From: Rhodotorula mucilaginosa
Taxonomy: Eukaryota > Basidiomycota > Microbotryomycetes > Sporidiobolales > Sporidiobolaceae
NCBI GenBank assembly: GCA_034406715.1
Contig: CP137866.1
Span: 1,116,001 to 1,180,000, forward strand
Direction: 5' to 3'
Length of the DNA: 64,000 nucleotides
The translations under genes and the position numbers were made by a program. A model generated the notes under the pieces. That model did not search any database. It saw only the letters and a program-made list of their open reading frames with translations, and was not told where the DNA came from. Positions within the stretch are counted from its first letter, which is position 1, and each line of letters begins with the position of its first letter. Positions 56,401-64,000 of this stretch are shown in pieces.

Positions 56401-59241
56401 CGCCGCCATCGGCGGCCAAGACTGTGCCTGCTTCGGCATTCGTCAGGCCTCAACCGCCGACGGCGGCAAATGACCAGCCTCGCCCGGAAATGATCGACAC
56501 CGACCTGCGATCCGGCTACTATGATCAGCCTCGAGCGGCGCCGTTCGAGTCGCATGACTTTGCCGGTGACGCAAGAGCTGCTCACGACGTCGGAGCAGCT
56601 TCCGCCGGCTCGCATCCTCCTGCGGAGCGATATCTGGCAGAACCGAGCTACGGCACTCCCGCCTCGGCAGGTCGCCCACCGCTTCCTTCGCCAGGCGCTC
56701 CTTCGCTCAGGTCCCTCCACGATGATCGAGGAGGAAGCGTCTCGCCCGGTCTCCCTTACTTGGCGGGCTCACCTGAACTTGGGCGCGGCGAGAAACCGGT
56801 CGGAGAAGCGATTGCTCCGCCCGTCCCGACGGTGACGGGTACCAAAACGACGGAAGACCCATCGTCCGAAGCGCCGAGGTCCGCGATGGTGCCATCGGCG
56901 GCGCCGGCCGCTGGCGCGATCAGCCGCATGGACGACCCGGCCGAGCAATCAGACCGGTCTATCGGTACCCGAGTCAGCCAGGCGCACAACGGACGGGTGG
57001 TCGACAGTCCGGTTGATCTGCCGCTCGAATCGCCGACGGACAGCGCGTTCGCCACGAAGCCGCTCTTTGCAGGACAGCCTCAGGCCCCGTCAAAAGACGA
57101 GTCGGCGCCATCGGAAGCTGGAACCGTCTCGAACCTCAACGCCGCTGCACAGCAGCCGGAAATCCAGCCTGCAGTCCCTATCGAAGAGCCTTTCGCGGTT
57201 CCCGGACGTGACGCTCGACTCTCCGTGCCGGAGCGCGAGCAACTGCGGGAATCGTCACGCACGCCGCCTCTGAGGGTCGAGACTGCGCAGCAATCGGCGA
57301 CTCCGACTCCGCGAGCGCCGGAGGCCGCACAAGCCTCGGACCGACGCAGTAAAGACGTGGCAGACGATCCGAGTATCCATTCTGATCTCATCGCGGCCAT
57401 CAACTTTGTCGAGCAGTCGAGCTCGCCGACGATCACCACCCCCTACACTGCATCCTCCGTCGAGCCTTCTCCCGCTATGCCCAATCAGCCCTTCCAGTTC
57501 GGACCGCCAAAACACTCGGCTTTCGTCGTACCGCCTTCGCCGAGCGATGAGCACTACGGAGCTGCCGAGACGACCTCGGGGCCCACGGTCGAAGCTCTCG
57601 CTCATCCGCCGAGTGTACCGCCTCGGAATGCTGCACGCCGACCTTCCGCTCCGACCGAACCTGCGGCAGGCCCGGCCCCCGCCTTCCCCTCATCTTTTGC
57701 CCAGAACAAGCGTGATGAGCGAGTCGCGGCCGCACAGCTGGCTCAGCAGGCTCAGCAGGCCGCTCTCACTCGCCCAGGGCGCGCTCCCGGATCTGCTCCG
57801 AAGAAAAAGAAGATGTGGGAGGACAGTGATGAGGAGGAGGAGGAGGAGGCCGAAGCGGAAGACTCGGACGACGACGAAGATCAACCTCCTGCGCAGCGGT
57901 CTCAACCGATTCCGGCCTCGACTTCACAGCAACGCCTGCGTCCGTCTACATCGCAACCGCAGCTTCAACCCTCGACGTCCTCCCATAGTCTACGCGGAAT
58001 CTCACGCGACGCCACGCCCGTCTCGCACGGCACGTCGGCCGAGATGCCGCCGCCGGTACCGCGGCAATTTAACCACTCGCCGCAACGCGCACCGGGCTAC
58101 GAGACCGCCAGTCGGCACTCCGTCTACGACCAGGGATCTGGAGCGCCTTCGATCGCTCCGTCTACTCGGAACGAGGTGCCCGAAGAGGTCGGAAACCGCA
58201 AGCCGGCGCTTAACCCGCACGGCTTGCTCGCGACCGGCATCCTCGAGAAGGAGGAGCGATCCGCTCGCGCCCAGGAATACGCCGCACGCGATGCCGGCAG
58301 CACCCTCATCAGTCTCCCGTCCAAGGTCCCGCCGCCGCAGACCGGACTCGTCGGCGCCATCACCTCGCACCAGCGCGAGAAGGAGCGGACCGGCGGCGTC
58401 GGCCGCGCCTTGACCGAGCAGCAGAAAGAGCGCAAGCTCGCCGAGCAACGTCAGAAGCAGCTCGACGAGTTGCAGAAGCAGCAGCTGGCGATGATGCAAC
58501 AGCAAATGCAGATGGCGCAATTCGGCGGCGGCTTCAACCCGATGGCGATGGGCAGCATGGGCTTTGGCGGATCGAACCCGTGGATGATGGGCGGGATGGG
58601 AGGGATGGCGCCGAGCATGGCCGGTTTCGGCGGGTTCCCGGGCTCGCAGATGGGCGCGCCCGGCGGCGGTTCTCCCGTCCTGCAGCCGCAACACAGCGGG
58701 GACGCCAACGCCGCTGCGGTGAGTTGCCTTTCGTCTAGATTGTTTGAAGTGGCGATGTGCTCATTCTCGCTCTCTCGTGCAACAGGCTGCTTATCAGCAG
58801 CAGCAAGCGATGTTTGCCGCTCAAGCCGCCGCTCAACAGGCTGCACAACAGGCCGCCCAGCAGGCCTACCTCGCCGCCATGGCGCAGTTCTCGTCTCCCG
58901 GAGCGACGTCGCCGCCTCTCGCGCATGCCTCGATGCCGCCCATGTCGTCGATGGGACCGATGACGAGCATGCCGTTCGCCGCGAGTCCGTTTGGCTACGG
59001 CGGCGCACCGGCCATCCCCGCCTCCCCCACGTTCATGGGCGGTTCGCAATTCGGAGGCTTCATGCCCGGGCACACTCAGCAGCCGAGCATGAGCATGTAC
59101 GGACCTCCATCGGGCGGCATGATGGGTCAGCAGCCGAGCGGTGAGCACCAGGCGTCGGACGGCGAAAGCGGTCCAGCACCCCCCGTCAGCCCGCTCCATC
59201 TCGCACGCCCAGAACACGGACGAGACGGTTCGTCCTCGTGA
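53419..59241 (+). CDS. large PH-domain protein, Caf120/Skg3-like
   Basis: Starts MHRLRRKSNTNQNVSLPPLS (53419). The N-terminal 260 residues are Pro/Gln/Ser-rich. A short helix, LHDLGRAVALLKSSKFYAEG, leads over an intron into a PH-type domain: FLMKRVEAGPDGK, WAKWFVQLSGTIMSTWNAAD, VPPHYLNLQDAFVHPF, FQFALNSAGANRILFCAPSL and MWINAIRLSVWERSRCNEIW. A second divergent PH-like segment follows (VEGWIKARLPGDTEWRRVWA). Then IVALADVFKLYGRPRNFSFD and a very long disordered tail (about 1,100 residues) with poly-Gln, an acidic DEEEEEEAEAEDSDDDED run and Met/Gly/Gln-rich repeats at 58.5-59.1 kb. This layout fits the fungal Caf120/Skg3 PH proteins associated with the CCR4-NOT complex or bud sites (family knowledge; assignment moderate). 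At least seven introns; the last has its donor at about 58720. Confidence 0.72.
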
Positions 59242-59346
59242 GCAGGATCGCCTGCTGTATAGACTCTCTCTCCATATCATTCTCTTGACTCGGTCACGCT
59301 GCGGTAGACACTTTTTGACTCTACGGAAAATGTATCAACCTTTTGT

Positions 59347-60105
59347 CTATCTCGCTCCGGAGGAGAACGCAAACTCCCGCTCAAACTCCCACCGCCCGTG
59401 ATTATACCGCCACAGTACCAGTCCGTCGGCTTGTCCGCTTGCGCCGCGTTCGCGTGTCCAGTCCTGCACCTCTCGGAACGCTGCGTCGACCTTTTCCTCG
59501 TCTTCGACCTTGTTCATGACGGTCCAATGCGCTTTGAAGCCCTTCGCGTCTTGCTTGCTGAGGAAGTCGGACCAACGTTCTCGCAGCGCTGCGTGGACGG
59601 CGGCACCTTCTTCGGTCCCTTGCTCCGGCGAGATCGCGACGCCGGCTTTGCCCAGCTTGAACGCGCGGCCGGTCGTGACCTCAAACGACGGCGTCTGCCC
59701 GGCCACTTCCTGCGCGGTCCCGACGATCGCATCCATTTCGGAATGAGGCAAGGCGTGGAAGAGCGTCAGGTGGGCGGGCACCTTTAGTCGTTCGGGCGGG
59801 AAGTATTTGGTGCGGAGGGCGTTCAAGGTGTCGTGAAGGGAATTCGAGAGGCGGAGCGTCAGGACATAGACGTGCTCCTCGGCGTGCTTGGTCGCCGGGC
59901 GGTACCGGTGCGGCTTGTGGTCCGGATGCGGTTGTCGCCATTGCGGTTTCGGATCGGTCCCAGCTGGCTGCTGGTGTCCCTGCGTCGGAGCTTGACGCGG
60001 TCCTGCTGAGGATGGATGTCCGCCCGAAGCTGCTGCTGCCGCGTACATGCTCCGCTGCCCTTGTATCGCTGTCCTTGCGCTGCGTGTAGCGGTCTGCAAG
60101 TACAT
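59347..60105 (-). CDS. 2H phosphoesterase (2'-5' RNA ligase-like) protein
   Basis: Single-exon frame. The two HxTx motifs of the 2H superfamily are present: AHLTLFHALP and AHWTVMNKVE, about 110 residues apart. Between them are FEVTTGRAFKLGKAGVAISP and RERWSDFLSKQDAKGFK. Family members act on 2'-5' or cyclic phosphodiester bonds of RNA or nucleotides; the substrate here is unknown. The N-terminus is Ala/Gly/Gln/Pro-rich. The start is put at MYLQTATRSARTAIQGQ (60105-60103), since the 68 residues up to an earlier ATG at 60309 look non-coding. It ends AFSSGAR, tail-to-tail with the PH-domain gene. Confidence 0.8.
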   Translation of the reverse strand: MYLQTATRSARTAIQGQRSMYAAAAASGGHPSSAGPRQAPTQGHQQPAGTDPKPQWRQPHPDHKPHRYRPATKHAEEHVYVLTLRLSNSLHDTLNALRTKYFPPERLKVPAHLTLFHALPHSEMDAIVGTAQEVAGQTPSFEVTTGRAFKLGKAGVAISPEQGTEEGAAVHAALRERWSDFLSKQDAKGFKAHWTVMNKVEDEEKVDAAFREVQDWTRERGASGQADGLVLWRYNHGRWEFEREFAFSSGAR

Positions 60106-60361
60106 GCGCTCAACCCGCCGATCGACAGAGCTGCCGCCTGAGGGATCGAAGTGGGGCGAAATGGCGACGTCACTCCTGCAGCTGAGGGACGGGGGGTGAA
60201 TACTGGGTGAATCGATCTCGTTAGGTTGAGCGACGTAGCGTATACATTGTACCGTATAGTCTAGGGTCAGCTTGTGGCAGGGCGAGGCGGAATGCGCCCG
60301 TATGCGCATGTAGAGCCCGCGCGTGCATCTTCACGTGAAACTCCGAGCTTGTCGAGACTGA

Positions 60362-60446
60362 GAACCGCCGACCTCTCGATGGATGACTGAGGCTACCGGA
60401 GCAGGGTAACAGTCGAACGCTCTAACCAACTGAGCTACGAAGACGG
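60362..60446 (-). pseudogene. truncated tRNA-Asn(GTT), lacking 3' part
   Basis: Minus-strand tRNA-Asn from GTCTTCGTAGCTCAG through the intron and the anticodon arm up to the T loop (GGCGGTTC), then unrelated sequence. It lacks the T-stem 3' strand and acceptor 3' strand, and the B box is incomplete. It should not give a working tRNA. Confidence 0.85.
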
Positions 60447-60541
60447 ATGCTCTGACCACTAGCCCGAGGCTGCCGTACGCGACTCCACAGCGCCCCCTTT
60501 TCCTCCTCTTTCCGCGAGTCGAGCGGGTCCGTTGGGTCGTG
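60362..60541 (-). repeat. inverted copy of the tRNA-Asn leader and gene (180 bp)
   Basis: Reverse complement of 62763-62942 with about one mismatch (GGGG against GGGA in the leader). The inner end of identity falls inside the T loop of the tRNA (after GGCGGTTC). The outer end is a CACGACCC word. Confidence 0.9.
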
Positions 60542-62762
60542 GACTGGCGCGAGGTTCCGGGAGTTCCGGACTTTCTCAGCGGTATGTACAAGTGGGCATG
60601 TGAGCTATGCAAGGACTCCTTGATTGACAAGAGAGACTGTGGATGCACGTTTTCAGCGAAATCGTTCCGCTGCGCCTCCGGAGCTCAGATCTCTGGGCCG
60701 GCCATCGCTCGGCGAGTCCCGACGCCAATGGCTGGCGAGGAACTCTGTGGTAAAGTATGCGCAGTCTTTTTCTCGAGCTGCTGTAGCGTCTGCACGTTGG
60801 GGCCTGTCGTCCGAAAACAAGGAGGCGAGCGATGCAGGCTGGACATTCCGCGAGAGGGAGGTATCCCGAGCAGTGCAGATCTAAACACTTATCTATAGAG
60901 CGGCTGACAGTGGTATGCAGTATGTGTGACAAGGAGGGGGAAGATGATTGTGCTGACTCGCGGTCGCATTTTCTGTGCCGCGCAGCAACAGCAACGCGAC
61001 TCCGCCTCAGTTGCTCCTTGTCCGCTCGTCGTGATCCTCCATCGCTCACGAGAGGAAGCTCTTACGGCTCCAAAATGGTTGGGATTGATATTGACGAGCA
61101 GGCAGCTTCAGACGGACAGGGCCGAGTTGGGAAATGCAAGCAGCTGTCACATGCGCTGGCTAGGTAAGCCACTTAGCTTCGAGGTGCAGCACACTTTTGT
61201 TTAGTTTGGCACACTTCTTTACCCAGAGCGCTTCCGATTCCACGGGCCCTCCGCATCACCGGCGATATAGCTGGCATTGAGCCGCATGCGCGGGACTGAG
61301 GTCCGCTTTGAGGCGCGATCGCCTTCTCCGGAAGAGCGCGAGAACCGACCAAGCCTTCCGCTCATTGCCGAATTGTCGTTGTCAGACTGGTGGACCGTAG
61401 CTGCGAGTACTGAGCCCTATCTGAGGCGCGAAGTTATCGACTTGTGCTTCGCCTGCTCGGCGAGCTCACCTCGGATTCTCTCCGGCTTTTGCTCGCTCCG
61501 CGTTTCGCCGTGTCACACATTTTGGCTCATCATCATGTTTGATGCCTGCTCCCAATTGCTCCAGTCACGCGCTTGACGTGGCCATCCCGCTAGCTAAGAG
61601 GCGCCGTCCTGCGTTTCCCCGCACTTGTGCTCCTTCTGCACAGCGTTGGTACCGCTCAGACTCGTGCAGCGCTCGAGATCCGGATTCTCCTCCCTCGTTC
61701 CTTCCGGATAGTCCATCAATCATCCCCAAAAGCTCTTGTTCCTTACCGAGCGCCGACGAGGCGACCAGTACAATCTGCGTTTTTCGCTCCACGTTATTCC
61801 AGTATTGTCGACCTTGCGGTGGACTTGAGGGGCGAGCCATTGAACGAAAGCTGGACATCCGCGAGCGATGTGAGATAGGCTGAAGATGTCAACTGTACTA
61901 CTGCGCCCGCCGCCGGCGTCTTCGGCGCATTTCGCGAAAGCAATCCGCTTCGGCTCTCATCAACTTCCCTTCCCTCTGACACTGCTCGCCTCTTTCTTGA
62001 AGTTCCTCTGACGACGCCCTGCAGATCACGCGAGGTGTTCCTGAACATGAAGCTCTCAGCAGTCAACATATAAGCATCGGTAGGTCAGACTTGAACGACA
62101 AAGTGTTTCACCCAGCGGAAGAGATTGTCCTCGGAGCCTGCGTGTGCAACGGCCTACCACCTGTTAGAGCCTTCGACACAGCCATCACACCTTCACGATC
62201 ACTATCGTCGATACTCACAGCGCTGTACAGGTGCTGGAAGTTGCCCCGCGCAAGTCTTCCTCTTGAGAAGGCCAAAACCTGCGTCGGAATTTGGGCTGCC
62301 ACTGTAGCGCTGCCACAGGTCTGTGAGGCGTGCGCCAGGCGCATACACGGTGCCGAGACAGATCAATCACTGGTGCAGCCTCGTCCGAGGCGACCGAAGC
62401 AAGATTTGGCCGACATTTTGCTCATCGGGAATCCGCAGGTCGAGGAGAGCATGTACCCGTTTCGTACGCTTGCGCGCTTCCGCCGGCGCCTGACGAGCTC
62501 AGTCGAGGGTCTACACATGACTATTTGTTAGCTCTACGAGGCAGGCTTGCGAGAACCGTGCTCCGAACGTGTCCAGCTCGGTGGGAATTTCCGTTTGCGG
62601 CAGGAGTGCGAAATCTGATCGCTCGACTCGCCCAAAACCTTTCAGCTCTGTCGTCTGCGTGTATAGCAACACTCTGCAGCCCCTACACACGCCCGGTCAT
62701 CAGTGAACGCCTGTACACAGGAACATTCGCTGTCTCCCGAAAGCACCTCCTCCCGCTCCAAT
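60542..62762. other. gene-poor stretch between the inverted tRNA-Asn copies
   Basis: About 2.2 kb. Several open frames of 60-170 codons occur on both strands (for example 61277-61576 plus and 62091-62531 plus), but none shows a known motif, clear splice logic or low-complexity signature of a real protein. No terminal repeats other than the flanking 180-bp inverted repeats are seen. Confidence 0.5.
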
Positions 62763-62942
62763 CACGACCCAACGGACCCGCTCGACTCGCGGAAAGAGGA
62801 GGAAAAGGGAGCGCTGTGGAGTCGCGTACGGCAGCCTCGGGCTAGTGGTCAGAGCATCCGTCTTCGTAGCTCAGTTGGTTAGAGCGTTCGACTGTTACCC
62901 TGCTCCGGTAGCCTCAGTCATCCATCGAGAGGTCGGCGGTTC
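62763..62942 (+). repeat. 180-bp repeat unit containing the tRNA-Asn leader
   Basis: Partner of the inverted copy at 60362-60541. Just before the tRNA it contains CGGGCTAGTGGTCAGAGC, which resembles a tRNA D-arm/A box. Confidence 0.9.
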
Positions 62943-62959
62943 GACCCCGCCCGAGGACG
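62860..62959 (+). tRNA. tRNA-Asn (anticodon GTT) with 26-nt intron
   Basis: Acceptor stem GTCTTCG (62860-62866) pairs with CGAGGAC (62952-62958); the discriminator is G. D-arm TAGCTCAGTTGGTTAGAGC. Anticodon stem TTCGA/TCGAG with loop CTGTTA...A and anticodon GTT at 62894-62896. The intron is 62898-62923, one base after the anticodon as in nuclear tRNA introns. T-arm GGCGG TTCGACC CCGCC is perfect. A T-rich run (TTTCTTTT) directly downstream can act as the polymerase III terminator. Confidence 0.95.
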
Positions 62960-64000
62960 TTTCTTTTGCTGCCTGAACCTGCAAGCTTAGCGACGTAAAG
63001 AAGCCAGCTTTTTGCCAGCTCAAACGCGCGTCCTGGCAAGGAAAGAGCAACAAAACGCTCTATAGACACCTCGGAGTGGGTCAATCTATGTGCTGCTATG
63101 CTCCTTATGCATGTACGAGCCCGAGCCGGGGCCTCCGGCCCCGGTCAAAGGCCCTCAGGAGCAGGAAAAGCCCGAAACCCTCAAATCCAACCTCCGATCC
63201 CGACTGACCCCCCGGGCCAGCCAGATGTACAGACAGACGTCTCTACAGGTATAGAGACCCAGATACACTCAAATCCGAGACTGCAGAGGCGCTAACGTCG
63301 CGGGCTCCAGACATTTCCCGAATCCGAGCGCTACCTTCCCAGACTTTGGCAGACTCGCCTGTTTGGCCGAACCAAAGACAATCAGCCTTTATGTACGGGT
63401 CAGATACAACTCATAAGCGCTACCGCAAACTCCACAGCCGAAGAACCGCTCACCGAGGTTGTCCGAGCGCAACCCAGCGGATTGAGCCACGTGAACTGCA
63501 GACGACTACTTCTCCGCCTCCGGACACCTCTCTGCTCCGAAGGGACCGAAGCATTTGCAGCATGTTGTGACTAATGTGTGCCTCACGATGTCGCAGTGAA
63601 TGCTAATCTCCGGCTGTCCTTGCGCGGACACTGTCATCACCGCCACCGCGAGGAAGATGATCCGGACCAGGGAATCCTGCCTTTCGCTACTAGCTGTAAC
63701 GCTATACACAAGTAGACAGAGCAGAGTACGTGTGTGGTAGAGGCGTCACCCAAGGACACTTTGGAGCAAGCAAGCGGATGAGACGCTCTTTTCCTCTCCA
63801 CCCCCTTGGGTAGGTTTTGCCTTTGGTCACCTCGCCCAGCTACGCTTGTTCCCGCAACCAGCTATAGAACATGCCTAGATGAGCTTGCAAAGTAGGGCAC
63901 GGGCTTCAACCAAGAAGGAAAGCTGGAGCACGCTGCGCCGGACAGAGACCGCTGCGAGTCTTCTCCCTGTTGGCTCTCGAGTGTTTGCGCTTAGTCGACC
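62960..64000. other. terminal stretch without a recognisable gene
   Basis: About 1 kb. Short open frames only. Contains a short inverted word pair, AGCCAGCTTTTTGCCAGCT, near 63003 and a CCGGGGCCTCCGGCCCCGG palindrome near 63126. Nothing else is supported. Confidence 0.5.

Noticed and set aside
57406-58413. 335-codon overlapping plus-strand frame inside the PH-domain gene
   Set aside because: Arg/Ser/Pro-rich out-of-frame reading of the disordered tail.
60362-60446. Functional tRNA-Asn on the minus strand
   Set aside because: Sequence matching the good copy stops inside the T loop; the acceptor and T-stem 3' strands are missing.
61277-61576. 99-residue open frame on the plus strand
   Set aside because: No motif, no clear splice partner and competing open frames on both strands; too weak to call.
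62091-62845. Overlapping plus-strand open frames of 146 and 171 codons before tRNA-Asn
   Set aside because: They overlap in different frames, one runs into the conserved tRNA leader repeat, and neither shows protein-like motifs.

Overview
The window is nuclear DNA of a GC-rich fungus. Coding genes are cut by many short introns (mostly about 45-90 nt, GT-AG, usually with a CTGAC/CTAAC-like branch site just before the acceptor). The conserved genes (YVC1, PAN2, RAD2, EME1, UBA3, COG4, NAF1, MIC19, a Caf120-like PH protein) are fungal housekeeping genes. Gene style and codon use suggest a basidiomycete, probably a Pucciniomycotina red yeast such as Rhodotorula or a relative; that placement is inference. 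All exon coordinates were read by eye from splice signals and reading frame.

Layout, left to right. 1-5.0 kb: 5' part of a Golgi SNARE gene (GOS1, minus, running off the left end), a YVC1-type vacuolar TRP channel (plus) and a metaxin-like import protein (minus). 5.5-6.7 kb: an unrecognised gene with an internally duplicated 171-nt exon (called E here). 6.9-17.7 kb: NAF1 (minus), mitochondrial EF-Ts (plus), PAN2 (minus) and a SAM methyltransferase (plus). 17.8-20.2 kb: two tandem paralogues of unknown function (C and D, minus) that share exon boundaries and a C-terminal motif with E. 20.8-35.5 kb: a DJ-1-like gene with a long N-terminal extension, UBA3, EME1, mitochondrial ribosomal protein uL15m, MIC19, a prolyl iminopeptidase and COG4. 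36.2-41.7 kb: an apparently whole DNA transposon, about 5.4 kb, with 69-bp terminal inverted repeats. It carries a KDZ/CxC-type cysteine-rich transposase and a convergent accessory gene. 42.5-48.2 kb: an orphan gene (F) and a second pair of tandem paralogues of unknown function (A and B). 48.4-59.2 kb: RAD2/XPG and a large Caf120/Skg3-like PH-domain gene. 59.3-64 kb: a 2H phosphoesterase, a gene-poor stretch flanked by a 180-bp inverted duplication of a tRNA-Asn gene and its leader, and a terminal stretch with no recognisable gene.

The housekeeping genes are single-copy and tightly packed, several as divergent pairs (NAF1/EF-Ts, PAN2/methyltransferase, UBA3/EME1, uL15m/MIC19). The most unusual content is the set of unrecognised genes. 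E, C and D form one new family built from a conserved phase-0 exon module and a C-terminal SLG-PxLG-RAAR-Y motif. A and B form a second family. All five carry the same 11-bp element, ACCTCCGCGGA (one copy with a single change), 63-121 bp upstream of the predicted start codon, which suggests two unrelated families under a common regulator.
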